From Mayamaea pseudoterrestris (lineage: Eukaryota; Bacillariophyta; Bacillariophyceae; Sellaphorales; Sellaphoraceae), in NCBI GenBank assembly GCA_027923505.1, contig BROI01000001.1:1644501-1708500 (forward strand): a stretch of DNA of 64,000 bases, given 5' to 3'. Below the pieces are notes generated by a model that was given only the letters and a program-made list of their open reading frames with translations, did no database searches and was not told the DNA's origin. The position numbers and the translations under genes are program-made. Each line of letters opens with the position of its first letter. Positions within the stretch are counted from its first letter, which is position 1. Shown piece after piece: positions 24,400-34,941 of this stretch.

Positions 24400-25051
24400 A
24401 GATGCTAGTAATGGCAACGGCAGCAGTAAAGGTAATATAGCAATGAGGCACAAGTTGCAGGAATAACAAGAGGAGCAGCCGCACGTGCCGCCATGCGCGT
24501 TCGTTCCAATGCATGTGCCACGCTTGACGGAGCTGCCACGCAAACCAGCGCCACCAGCATTCATTAGCACAAGTGTTGGTCAATCACCAAAATCATCACT
24601 CGCAGCAACTGCAGACGAGTATTCCGATGTGAAGCATCCTCCAAAAGACCATTACGTGTTTGGCATGGGACCCTGCGGCGTGGGCTACTACTCGCTGGAG
24701 CCCTGCAGCAACAACCATCACTTGGCTGATGCATTACTGATCATGCACCAGCGCTTCAAGCACAAGCAGCACACTTTGGAAGCGCAAGTGCAAGCGATTG
24801 ATACAAGCTATTGCTTGTGTGGATTGTTTGGATACTTGCCAGCGCGGACGTGGCAAAAACGTGAGCTGTTGGAGGAGGAGATTGTCACGTTGACCAACAT
24901 GCGGCAAAGCATTTGGCACACCGTCAAGAAGGATTCATTGAGGAGCAGGAGGCGACATCACAGCTGCAGCAGCAAAATCTATGTATTGGGCTACAGAGCG
25001 GTATGTTTATCTGCAGGAAAGCCATACTATTTCAACTTTAAAACCATATAA
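23298..25051 (+). pseudogene. DUF1399/GRDP-type (glycine-rich domain) protein gene, broken
   Basis: Two DUF1399-type segments are visible. The first contains HPLDIAWVGHCDRLQP and then the block VWKSMYPNEPF. The second contains PMHSIDFVWHTHIALHAP with VEDCQRL and the matching block LWKQVHPSKDF. This D-x-x-W-x-x-H duplication is typical of the GRDP/DUF1399 family found in plants, fungi and algae. The C-terminal part (24485-25051) has YVFGMGPCGVGYYSLEPCS. Between the two segments the frame shifts at a CAG microsatellite (23828-23855), and TAA at 24464-24466 interrupts the same frame just upstream of QEEQPHVPPCAF. Two further CAG tracts (24155-24177, 24368-24399) encode Gln and Ser runs. Start chosen at 23298 because a TATA box lies 42 bp upstream. 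Function in diatoms is unknown. It is broken as it stands. Confidence 0.65.
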
Positions 25052-25394
25052 TTTGTATCATTCTATATATTTAGTTTATATAAAAGGAAACTGATTGTTG
25101 AAAGGAAGGGCGAGAAGGAATGGACAGTATAAAAAACTTGAACACAGCGTTCGATTAAAGGCCCAGCATTTCCTTCGCATGATAAATCTCCTGCAATTTT
25201 GTTTCTGCATACACACGCTCTTCAATCGACATATATGATTTATACTTGTCTGGATGATACATAAGTGCCATGGCATGTTAACCCTTCCTCAGAGTTGCCC
25301 GACTAGCATTCTTGTCCATGACACCAAGAAAAAAGCCGTAAATGAGCCGTTCCCCTTCCGAAAGAATAGGACGAGGCGGTGACTCATTTTGACT

Positions 25395-25407
25395 GGGGTT
25401 GCTGGAA
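25395..25407 (+). repeat. Harbinger-1 left TIR
   Basis: GGGGTTGCTGGAA, preceded by target duplication ACT. It matches the inverted right end (28754-28766) with two mismatches, and the left TIR of copy 2 exactly. Confidence 0.88.
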
Positions 25408-25709
25408 TTGGCAACACTTGCAGCATATGGCTCATATGTGACTCCTGTCCCCTCATGGCATTTAGCTTGCCACTGGGATGGCTCATTTCATCTGTGCGGC
25501 AAACACATAAGTGACACCCTTCAACTTTGAGTTTTGCTGCAGCTTTCCACCTCCTCTGCACCAGCACACACCACCGTTATGGCAGTCTTATGTACCTTGA
25601 ACACATGATTATACTACTACAACAATTCTGCATAATTTTTAAATCCATTACATAGCCTGGATTACATTTTTTCCCATCCATTCGCTCACAGTTTTTGGAG
25701 CTTGCAGCA

Positions 25710-26662
25710 CTACATATTATTGTAGTTTACATTGAACAAGGGCTCACCATTCTCGATTGCAAGCTGAGTGACTACGGCAACAGCACGGAACATTGAAGAT
25801 TGTTTTGATGGATCATGCCGAAAGACTTGCTTCAAGCAGCCCCATTGCTTGAAACGCTTGTTCACGGTTTCATGCCTCGCCCACACTCGCTTGGTCAAGG
25901 CAACACGCGCAGCACCTTCAGCAAACCGACGTGGTGCCACCACAAACCGAGGACACTCTCCAGCATATCCATCATCAGCCTCCACCCTTTCACCTTGGCT
26001 CAGCATTCCCTTCAAAGCCTGGCGAAAAATCTTGATGTCGGGCCATTCACCGCAAGGAAACGGTCCAGAAATCCACACAATATGACCTGTAAGAATGCAA
26101 AGCGCAACTTCCCAGCGCAGGCCTGGCCCATTAAATTTATGGGAGTACCACCCTTTCCAAAATGGTTGAAACTGTTGAATGCGAAAGTCAGTGCCATCAA
26201 CTGATACCAGGCAATCATTTCCAACGTCATTTTGAAGGCGGTTTTCCCAAAGAATCTGTGGAGCAGCATGGGAATAACTGCATGAGAATTGAAAGAAACA
26301 AGTAGACAAATTGGAGCTTTACCAGCCAAACTTACCACTTGATTCTCCAAGAATGAGATTTGATCAATGAAAAGCCAGCTCCACTTTGAAAAGGTCTTCT
26401 CGTCAACTCCACCAGCCAAGGAAACTATTGCACGCTCAGGGAGATAGAGTTTCATATGCATCAAGCCCCATAACAGATGCTTTGGTTTGGCTCTCTTGTG
26501 TATGAACCTTTCAGGTTCAAGTTTGGCCCAAAGGATGCTGCAAATTGCAGGCGTGGTTCCAAATGTCGAGCGGAAGCGTTGGTCAGTTTGGCCAGTGACG
26601 CGGTGGCCATGGCGCGACATTATCTCATTGCCAATGCCAACAAAATGCTCTAATGGAACCAT
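25710..26662 (-). CDS. PIF/Harbinger DDE transposase, copy 1
   Basis: Two exons: 26662-26336 (109 codons) and 26255-25710, joined across an 80-nt intron with donor GTAAGT and acceptor CCACAG, in phase 0. The product is 290 residues, somewhat short for the family. The DDE_Tnp_4-type core is complete: the first Asp in SVDGTDFRI (about residue 129), then YSHKFNGPGL and GPFPCGEWPD, the second Asp in EADDGYAGE (about 203), and the Glu in RHETVNKRFK (about 238). It should cut and join the element's TIRs in the nucleus. The N-terminal exon has a helical region likely to help DNA recognition. It is divergently transcribed from the second gene, with the shared CATATG-rich region between them. No stops or frameshifts are seen. 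Confidence 0.92.
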
Positions 26663-26869
26663 TCTAGCTGCTGCACTAGTGACAAGTTAAAAGAAGCTTA
26701 GTAAAGTTTGCGGGTGCCTCATCAATGGCATGATGGTCCGCATGATCAAGTCTTTGATGCGATGGCATCGTTCACGACGGCAAGGAATCGAGCGTGGAAG
26801 GCGTGCGCGTCGCTCTGCCACGCACTCTTGTGAACGAGCACTTCTCACGGACCACGACACAAATTGACA

Positions 26870-27250
26870 ATTTTTACATATGCCTAATTAAGTGGCATAT
26901 GTGATGTATGACGTCATAAGTGACATATGTGACTCATGCTGACAGGTGTCGCATGTGAGGCATATGTCGACATATGTCGCATGTGTCGCATATGTCACAT
27001 ATGCGATTTTTCAAGCAGCATAAAGTCCGCAACAAAACAGCTACAACCAAAAAGTAAATAGGTGATTATTTACCTCTACCATTGCTTTATCTGATGAAAT
27101 ATTGCTGGTTGCAATCAGAGGTCTATAGGTGACAAAATGGTGGTTTGAAAATGGCTGTTTTTCATGCATCGACATATGTCGCATGTGTGACACCTGTTGA
27201 CACGTGTCGCATATGTCACATATGTCAACATATGCCCCTTGCGTCACATG
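26870..27250. promoter_or_regulatory. CATATG-rich repeat cluster between the divergent Harbinger genes
   Basis: About ten copies of CATATG sit in repeated contexts such as ACATATGTCGCATGTG and GCATATGTCACATATG, in two clusters (about 26875-27005 and 27170-27245). A weaker pair (GCATATGGCTCATATGTGAC) lies near the left TIR at about 25425. The cluster spans the shared promoter region of transposase and second gene and is conserved in copy 2. It could be binding sites for the transposase or second-gene protein, or promoter operators. Confidence 0.55.
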
Positions 27251-27480
27251 TGATGTCAATGGCGATAAAAGGCATATCTAAAGAAATGTCAATTCACTTT
27301 TGCCGTCCATTGTGACACGTTTTGCACGGCGAAATGTGACGCGTCGACTGCTGCAGCAATCAAGACTGCGCGGCCGCGTGTCATCGCTCGTCACGACAGC
27401 AACACCATCAGTCGATCAAACACGAACAAGTTGCTTACTTTTGACCCATTCTCAACAACAGCACACAATATTACTTGACA

Positions 27481-28652
27481 ATGCCTGCTGGGCGCTGGCA
27501 ATCAAAGGTTGAAGGAGCTAATCTTTGTGCATTGTTTGATCGGAAGGAAGCTGACCCACACAAGGCGGACGACACGAATTACATCCACCAAGTCCAGCAG
27601 CTCAACAGTCGGCTCTTTGGTCACGTTGAACCCCGCAATTGGCTCAACAACTACCGGCGCACGGCGCGAGATTATTTAACAAACAAGCAAGCTCAAGGAG
27701 GTCGTCATCAATCTCTGCCGCCTCCAGTTCTGCCTCCAGGCCACCTTCAACCAAGTGCGCCAGGTAAGTAGCGACTTGCGAAACATCAAAGTGTCATTTT
27801 CAAGTACTCACTCATATTAATTCCTCCATTTCTGCAGACGAGTCAGAAGACGAGTCGTACTCCTTGACCACCGGTAGTGTCGAGTTGGAAGAGTTGACTC
27901 AGGTTGACGATATTGACAGCAAGGAACTCGACAGCATCGGCCAAGTCAGTGTCATCAACATGCCGTCGCCTCACAAGCCTTCTCCTGGTGTGAATGGTAC
28001 ATTTCACAACCTTGTTTGTGGTCCCTACATCAATGAAGTTGGAGATTTTGAATTGCAAGTCCGAGTCCTTGCACACTCTGGCATGCTACCCGAATATGTC
28101 ACGGTCAAGCTTTCCAATGATCGGCGCTCATTGCTTGTTCTGCAGCGTGTACCTGATGAGTTCTATGACGCGCAAATTGTTGCTGCAGAATTCTTTGGGC
28201 CTTGTGGTATGGGATCAGCAGTGACAGCCGCCTTTCGTCAAGCTGTACAGCGAGTTCGTGCCACCGACAAGGAGCCTGTCTTTGTTGGGAATGGCGACTA
28301 CATCTGCCTTGGGCACCAGGTCAAGCAGCTTTCAGAAAATTCTACTGAGATCATTGTGCTGCCAACTAAGAAGGGCAAAACTACCTTGCATGTCATCAAA
28401 GTAACACTTCAGCTGCCTCGAACTGGTTACAAGATGCCGAACGCGCCAGTGCTGCGAGTCATTCATCCGTATGCGTCACCGCCAGCCGCTGCAGCTGCAG
28501 GGCCAGTTCTGCCGGACGTTCCAAGAGGCTTATTTGCAGCTGGGCAGGCAAAATTGGAACGGGTGATGGAAGGCGTGGTGCCTTTTTTTGCCACTCTACT
28601 GTTCTGCTACTTTTTCAATTTGGTTTACGGTTGGTCAAAATACGTGTTTTAG
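27481..28652 (+). CDS. Harbinger second gene: helical module, beta-rich core, C-terminal membrane anchor (copy 1)
   Basis: Exons 27481-27763 and 27838-28652 are joined across a 74-nt GTAAGT...TGCAG intron, giving 365 residues. Residues 1-75 look like a three-helix DNA-binding module of the MADF/trihelix type (RWQSKVEGANLCALF, then YIHQVQQL, then WLNNYRRTARDYL), the role played by Myb-like accessory proteins in other Harbinger elements. This is inference from pattern. After a proline-rich linker and an acidic DESEDE stretch, exon 2 encodes a beta-rich core (LVCGPYINEV, VTVKLSNDRRSLLVLQRVP, VTLQLPRTGYK). The last 30 residues are hydrophobic (VVPFFATLLFCYFFNLVY), like a tail anchor. A membrane anchor is unexpected in a transposition accessory protein. 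Start is the ATG at 27481. The frame is open throughout. Confidence 0.8.
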
Positions 28653-28753
28653 GAAACCAATCAATGTCGCTTTCAAACATTGTTGAGATAGATTGTATGT
28701 AATTAGCTATCTCTATAACAATAATATGGTCTATTTGCAGCACCTGCTTCATG

Positions 28754-28766
28754 TTCCGGCATCCCC
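28754..28766 (-). repeat. Harbinger-1 right TIR
   Basis: TTCCGGCATCCCC on the plus strand is the inverted partner of the left TIR, followed by ACT. Confidence 0.85.
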
Positions 28767-29303
28767 ACTTTCTTGCTGGTGACGCAACGGCAAATGATTC
28801 GGTGTGCCATGCTGTTCTGATGGCGGCTCCGGAGCTGGATCCGCCTGTTGTTCCTGCTCTTGCGCTTCTTGTAGGTTCATTGAGTCTAGATCTGGGATGG
28901 AATAACCATCGACGTCTTCATTGTCGGTATCACCTTGAGCATCGACGCCGTCTCCGTCTCCTCCTCCTCCTACATCCGGATGAACGTATGCAATGCTCTT
29001 CTTGCAGAGTCCAAATTCAGCTACCCCAGCATCACGAGTAAATGTAACTCACTCCTTTGCTTGAATTGGGGCAGCTTGATGTCGCAACACATCCAATTGC
29101 TTCTTTTTTTGCTCCTTTAGCTTCTTCTTCATCTCTGTGATTTTCTTGATTTTCTTATGGTAGGCTTCGGGGCTGGCTAGGAAGTTTGGAGCGTTGTCGT
29201 TGGAAGAGCCGGAAGAGGTGTAGGCTCCATCATTGTGACTTGTGACTATGTCGCTGTTGTTTTGCTCGAAACGTCGAATCACAATATAAATTCTGAGGAG
29301 GCT

Positions 29304-29681
29304 TGAAAAGCCAGGTTGTCAAATAGAAATTATTGATAAGGTCGATATTACAACTGTCGCAACAAACACATTCGATCGGCTCTGGCTGTTGTCAGGCCAT
29401 GGTGCAGCTGCCGGAAATCGAAGGGAACGAGCGGAAGCACGTGTCACCACTGTCGTCATTGGTGTACAGTTTATTGTACAATTCTGGAAACAAGCGGAAG
29501 CCCGCACCACACTGTGGTCGTCGGTGTACAGTATTGTACACTTTATTTGACAGTACTACACTACATTGCGTCCATGAACTGCATGCATTTTCGCCACCAT
29601 GCTTGGAACTGCACATGGGTTCATGACCATGGCCAATTGATGATATACCAGACTCTGTATTCACGTCATGACTAAATAGAT
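29304..29681. other. Divergent intergenic region
   Basis: This lies between the J-domain relic (minus) and the multi-exon relic starting at 29682 (plus). It contains two GTGTACAGT...TTGTACA inverted repeats (about 29461-29481 and 29523-29541). No gene is visible. Confidence 0.4.
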
Positions 29682-30892
29682 ATGTTCGAAGACAAATTTG
29701 TTAATGCAACTATTTCCATTCTCGGCGTGGCCGAAATGGTCCGGATTGTGCAAACAGCGTCGGAGACGGTAGGTGATTGTTGCGTGATTCTTTGCATTCG
29801 TTTCACAGCTTGAACGAGCTGTAAAGTACATTCATTGCTAAAAATATTATCATCCTTAACACAGACGTCGGAAACATCCAATTCACATCTGACCGCTCCA
29901 GAGTTTGCAGAACGGTGGTGTGGCACCTTCATTGGTCAAGAGCCCAAGCAGCGAGAAAAGGCCGAGCAGCTGAGCAAGGCCTTCCATTGCATAAACCCTT
30001 TAAACGAGATGTGGAACGGCCTGACCACGGTTTCGGACAACAAAAATCCTTTTCGAAAAGTAAAAGTGTAATGCTGTATACTATTATTCCGAAAGAGGAG
30101 TCGTGATGGAATTGGAAAAGGTTTCATGATCGCTACCAAGGATATGGTTGATGGCAAACGATGGCTTGATTGACACTGGGCTCTTGCCGGAAAGCCAAAA
30201 GGACTTCAGCAAGCTTCTTTGCATTTGATGTTTCCACTTGACTTTCCAGCTGTCGAAGGTCATCACGTCAACCTCCAGCCAGCAAGTGGCGCTCGCGTCA
30301 CTTTCTTTGAAGGCAACAAGGAGTTGGAGATTGGTAAGCACAATGAACTACCTGCGAGTTTTGATGGTTTGTATCTAATACCTTTTCTACTGCAGCTGCT
30401 AACTTATCAATTGTGGGTTGGGTGGTTATGGACAAACTACTTGATGAGATGGACCTGGAATCCGAGGTATGAATTGTTATTACGCTTACCAAGTTCTTGT
30501 TTGGATCTTAACATTTATATCTGCCTCTCCATTCTCATCTTTAGACTAATTTGCGAAGTTGGCACGCACCTTGGATGAATGCTGTCCTTGCCAAGAGCGA
30601 TGGGTTTGAAGCAACAGTCGATGGGCATCCATGGAATCTCTTTCGGCAACCTTTTATTTCTTTTACGGCGTTCTGTTGCCTGTACTACGCAGTGAAACAT
30701 GTTCGCTGCGGCAGCGAAACTTCCCAAGTGCCAGACATTTTTGAATTTGGATATAACCTTGCTATTTTGGACCGAGCAGATGGCACCGCATGGCTTCGCA
30801 ATCATTTCAATTTGATCAGCAGGTTTGATGAACAAAAGCAATCACTTCGCAGCATCCTTCCTGTGCTTTTCAATGCTCAAGTTGATAATTAG
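29682..30892 (+). pseudogene. Multi-exon gene, middle exons decayed
   Basis: Exon 1 is 29682-29768 (MFEDKFVNATISILGVAEMV), with a 96-nt intron to 29864. Exon 2 starts at 29865 (SHLTAPEFAERWCGTFIG). The 3' half has well-formed splicing: an exon ending at 30333, intron 30334-30395, exon 30396-30466 (LSIVGWVVMDKLLDEMDL), intron 30467-30544 and final exon 30545-30892 (TNLRSWHAPWMNAVLAKS... to TAG). These joins keep the frame. Between about 30060 and 30220 the frame is interrupted by TAA (30069-30071) and TGA (30171-30173), and coding-like sequence appears in two frames, so a frameshift is likely. I do not recognise the product. Conserved Trp/Cys/Gly residues suggest a folded protein of about 300 residues. 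Confidence 0.5.
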
Positions 30893-31709
30893 TGATTTTT
30901 ATTCAATTATTGCGATGGTATCGGTCAGTCAATGCAGCTCATTGCGCAGCATTGTTTGGTTTGGAAACGCTGCACGCCGATATATTTCGCACTGAAGTAG
31001 AGTATCCTTTCTTGAACATAATCTTGATCAATGGAAGCGCATGATTTACAATGTATGAATTGCTTAACAGTAAATCTACACTGCTAATTCGTCAATCATC
31101 TGTAGATCAAGGACCTGGATGCATGATTGAAAACTCAGTGCACGTGTCTTGTGAGACATGAGCTATGCATTGAACCAAAAATGTCTGTAGCATCACTTGT
31201 TTAAGTTTGATGGAAGCAAATGAATCTGCTTCCATCCTGTCAGTAGCTTTGATGTGTTTGGTATAGGAACACGTTTTGGGAACTTGTCCCATACATTCTA
31301 GTCATGTCAAGTGCCTGCTGGTACAGGCGGTAGAGCAGACTGTCAGTAACAATCATCGGGCAGTTTCAGCTGCACTGCGAGCAACAATAAAGCCACATAG
31401 ACTGCTGCGTAGATTGTTAACCACTATGCAGTACAACATTGAGCTATTAGTATTATAAGGTGTTGGCTGGATGTCGGAATTAACTTGATAGAAACAACTC
31501 TCAAGTGCTTGTACTTACTAGCATTGTTTCTGGCCATTGCGGTAACGAATGAGACAAAAGAACTAAAGTGAAGAAATCCTATATACAAAGTGGTTAAGCC
31601 CCATTTGTTGTCCAGTTATATATATAATTTACGTTACGCCTCCTCGTTATCGTGCCCGCGCCCTTGCTGGTAACATAGTGGGTGCTTTGACAGAATCGGG
31701 GTTGTCAAT
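30893..31709. other. No gene recognised
   Basis: AT-rich sequence with only short random ORFs. No tRNA-like cloverleaf, repeat or coding-like composition stands out. Confidence 0.45.
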
Positions 31710-33194
31710 CAAGTCAACGAGATCATTCGCACCACTTCTGGCATTGGCAGCTGCTGTGGCTGCTGTTGAAGCCAATGCCGAAGCTCTTGCAACTGTCGCT
31801 GCTGCTCTTGCAACTGTTGTTGTGTCTGTCGCTCCCGCTCTTGCGCCAGTTGCTCCCACTCTTGCGCCCGTTGCCGTCATCATTTTGTATTTCCATAACC
31901 TTCATGACCATTCCAAGGACCTGGTTGGTCTTGTCATCATTTTCTTTCTGTTGAAGTCACATCTTATCAAGCTCGCGTTGCTGATAGTGGACCATCACTT
32001 GTTGGTCGGGGTGCGGAATCCCCTGAAGGCCACCTCTTGGTAAAAATTCGCTTCGCTGCGCTCTCAACACTTCTGTAAGCTCCTCCTCAGTTAATCGTAA
32101 ATTTCGTGGAGGAGGCGGAGAAGGAGTGAGGTTGAAGAATGTGTTTGGTCCAGAGTCTTCTGACTCATCATCAGCTTTGGCAGATAATAAGCAAAAGGAT
32201 TGAAAAGGTTTGAGTCTAATGAATCAATGCAACACGAACTGGCAATACTCAACTCGTACCTTCCGCTGCCTTCTCTTCCGGAGATGACTTTCTGCCATTG
32301 TCATCATTGCTGGCAGGTGCAGCAGCCGGAGCAGGAGAGGCAGTTGCCATGTCGCGTGGCACTGGTGGTGATTGGTACTGATGAGAGATGGTCAGCGAAG
32401 AAGCACTTGTATTATTGCGTTTTGGCGTTTCGTTGGCCAACACATTGTCAAGGATGCTGTCCGTCTCAAAAAAACGAAAAGGAACTTGGCAGAAGAATGC
32501 AACCAACTCCGACCGAGGTGTCAATCTTGGAAAGCAGTTCTGCTCGCTAGACTGGCTGGTTGGTGGTGCCCGTCTTGCGGTTCGCTTTGTCCAGACACCC
32601 CAAACCCACTGCGTCCAACATCCAATGATCTGCTGAATTCCAGTTTTCCAAATTTCATCTATTGTCTTTGTGCAACTGACGAGCCCATCCAACAAGCAGT
32701 TTTAGCTTATCCTTGGTGTATTCTTCATGGAGTACCTCCATCACAACATTGCTGGCCAAGTTGAATCGCTCTGCGTATGCGCCAATTTAATTTTCCCAAT
32801 CAACAATTGTGGCATCACGTCTAACCTGATTCTTTTGCTATAATGAGAAGGAGACGATTCGATCAGTGTGATGTTCATACCGAGAACATGCTTGCGTAGT
32901 GCAATTTGAGAATCCAGTTGCCTTGATCTGCGACTCACCTTGTCGAGGAAATCAAGAAGTTCAAAGCTAATTGGTCCCCATGCTGTCTTTACCACCAACT
33001 TGTCGTAAATCATATTGATTCCTTTTAGAGGAGCAAAGGGTGGGTTGCCTTTGTTCAATTTCAAATTTGTGTGCTGGCGTTTTGAATCTTCCTTCGCTAT
33101 CGTGCATGCATGCAGCTTTCACGGTTTCGCCGATGCGCCTGCCAAGGTGGATCACATTCTCTTGCCCTCTTGTTAAGCCTATAAACTTCCACAA
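31710..33194 (-). pseudogene. Heavily decayed multi-exon gene with Gln-rich coiled-coil tail
   Basis: From 33194 leftwards the minus strand shows coding-like stretches in changing frames. These include FIGLTRGQENVIHLGRR, then LLDFLDKVSRRSRQLDSQ, then VVMEVLHEEYTKDKLKLLVG with TAA and TGA in the same frame on either side. Next come SASSLTISHQYQSPPV and a Ser/Pro-rich part ending PEEKAAEG. A GT-AG intron then joins to ADDESEDSGPNTFFNL (near 32175) and LTEEELTEVLRAQRSEF. A TGA follows DKM, and the C-terminus, read in a shifted frame, is a Gln/Glu/Arg coiled coil (ERERQTQQQLQEQQRQ). Several stops and at least two frameshifts make it a relic. Family unknown. Confidence 0.45.
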
Positions 33195-33599
33195 TCGTGG
33201 TGGGAGGTTTCATGCTTCTACTTGAACATGAATGGGAAAGATTCACCAGCTGGCGCAAGCAGCTTATGAATCAGATATTGACCAAGCGATCTTTGCATAT
33301 TCCCGCAGTAGGTAGATGCAAAAGAAACCAGTGAGAAAATTAGCTTGAAAGGTCAGAGTGACGTATCAGTGTAATTGCCCCCATGACTAAGGAGGCTATA
33401 AATACTCGATTCAGGCTTTTATTATTTTTATTCACGTTTACTTAAACCCTCCTAGGTTTATTGCATTCACGTGCATGTGCAGGAGCGCCGTCGGAACATC
33501 ATTGTTATTACCGAAAAGGATCTCACAATCTTTGGGAAGCAATCTTGACTCTTGGCAGATTCATCGAAGGTTCAGAAAGCAATCCATCACATCCATCGT
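33195..33599. other. No gene recognised
   Basis: Sequence between the decayed gene and the Copia-1c 3' LTR. No supported ORF, RNA or repeat. Confidence 0.45.
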
Positions 33600-33928
33600 T
33601 GACACGATAATATCAGACGAACCTTTATTCCAGCGACTACAATGGACTAGGAGCGATCAACCTCTTCGTCCAGCGTAAAGCAAACAAACAAACTCAATTG
33701 CTAGAATAGTGCATGTTACTCGCTACTCTACTCGTGCGCTTCTTTCTCGTTCTCACTGGGTTCACGGTCGAGGTTCACGCCTCGATCGTCAGCGATTTCA
33801 CTCATGTATGTGAGGATTCGGTCACAAGTGTGACTCAACCCTGCACAGGATTAAATGCATACAAAACACAGGTAGCTAACCGTCTTGTCATAAGACGCAG
33901 GTCAACTCAACTCAATAATATTGTGTCA
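33600..33928 (-). repeat. Copia-1c 3' LTR
   Basis: 329 bp, same family as 15349-15677, adjacent to the purine tract on its right. Confidence 0.93.
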
Positions 33929-34941
33929 TCCCCCTTGATCTAGGCTTGTGACAACGATCGGTTTGCCGTATCACCCTTCCAGAAAAGAATCGGAATGATC
34001 AGGGGTCGGAACGTGGCATGTGGCAAGAACTTGGTAAGAACGTCGGCGACGTTCTGCTTGCCGAAGATGTGCTCAAAGTACAGAACATTGCTTGCAATGG
34101 CCTCGCGAACTCGGTGGTAGGCGAGCGCATTGTGTCGCTTAGAAAGTGTGGAGTGTGGGATCGTTGACGACTTCTTGACACCTTCGTTGTCGCCGAACAT
34201 CCAGGCTGGTCCACTCAAAGGAACTCCCAACATCCGTAGGGAGTACCGGAAATCCATAATCTGTTCCGTCGCGGTCTTGGCGACGACGAACTCGGATCCA
34301 TACGTTGCAGTCTCAACAGTATTCTGACGCTTGCAGAACCATTCGACGGGCGTCTGGTTCAGGAAATGCAGGACTCCCATTGCGGAACGTCCAGTAGTGT
34401 AATCATGGTACAGGTTCGCGTCCATAAAGGTAGTTAGTTGCACAGGCTTGCCCTTCGGGATCGGCATGTTCCACGGAAGCTCTTCGCTTGAGTTGCCGTA
34501 GACCGATTGCAACCAATCATACTGCACTGGCAGTTCGGTAGGTCAAGTTTGGGTTCCCCGTGCGGATCGACGAGCAGATGTCAAGGACACAAGTCTTCGC
34601 CATGGAGAACATGCTGTAATTGAAGGCGCGCGGTCAGGCCGAGTGAAGGCTTGTGGATCTTTGGGGTTGCTGGAAATGGCAACACTTGCAGCAGATGGCT
34701 CTTATGTGACTCATGTCCACACATGGCATTTAGCTACTGTAACCACTTGGATGGCTCATTTTGTATGTGTGCGGCAAACACATATGTGACAGCCTCCAAC
34801 TATAAATTTTTTATGGCAGTCGTATGAACCTTGGACACATTATATACTACAACCTTTTCATGCTTAATAAATAAATCCATTACATGGTCTGGAATACATT
34901 ATTTCCCATCCATTCACTCACCATTTGTGAAGCTTGCAGCA

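Larger units (their letters stand above)
25395..28766. mobile_element. PIF/Harbinger transposon copy 1, complete, two genes
   Basis: Terminal inverted repeats GGGGTTGCTGGAA (left) and, read inward from the right end, GGGGATGCCGGAA are flanked by 3-bp duplications ACT (25392-25394, 28767-28769). The 3372-bp element carries a spliced DDE transposase on the minus strand and a spliced second gene on the plus strand, with a divergent intergenic region of about 800 bp. Three-base target duplications and a two-gene layout (transposase plus accessory DNA-binding protein) are established PIF/Harbinger features. Both genes are open, so it may be autonomous. Removing it restores the reading frame of the J-domain gene, which independently confirms the ends. 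The second copy is at 34663-37995. Confidence 0.92.
25155..29303 (-). pseudogene. J-domain (DnaJ-like) gene split by Harbinger-1
   Basis: Minus-strand coding runs from about 29303 to 28767, is interrupted by Harbinger-1 (25395-28766) and resumes in frame from 25394 to a stop at 25155-25157. The N-terminal part has a basic coiled coil (TEMKKKLKEQKKKQLDVL), followed by an acidic Gly/Asp/Gln-rich linker. The part left of the transposon is a C-terminal J domain: LIYGFFLGVMDKNASRATL, the HPD motif in MALMYHPDKY, and QEIYHAKEMLGL at the end. The J domain would stimulate Hsp70 ATPase activity. Besides the insertion there is TGA at 29049-29051 and TAA at 25278-25280, the latter where J domains usually have Tyr before HAMAL. 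No ATG is visible at the 5' end, so a first exon may be missing. Confidence 0.7.

Noticed and set aside
29020-29055. An intron starting GTGAGT to remove the TGA at 29049-29051 in the J-domain gene
   Set aside because: Nearby acceptors give an intron of about 32 nt or shift the frame out of the acidic Gly/Asp-rich coding stretch, so read-through of the frame fits better than splicing.
10165-30892. Stop-codon reassignment (TAA/TAG as glutamine) to explain the many in-frame stops
   Set aside because: All three stop codons occur in frame, not one class. Intact genes here end with TAG, TAA and TGA, and the long Copia and MYND frames contain no in-frame stops. Pseudogenisation explains the data better.
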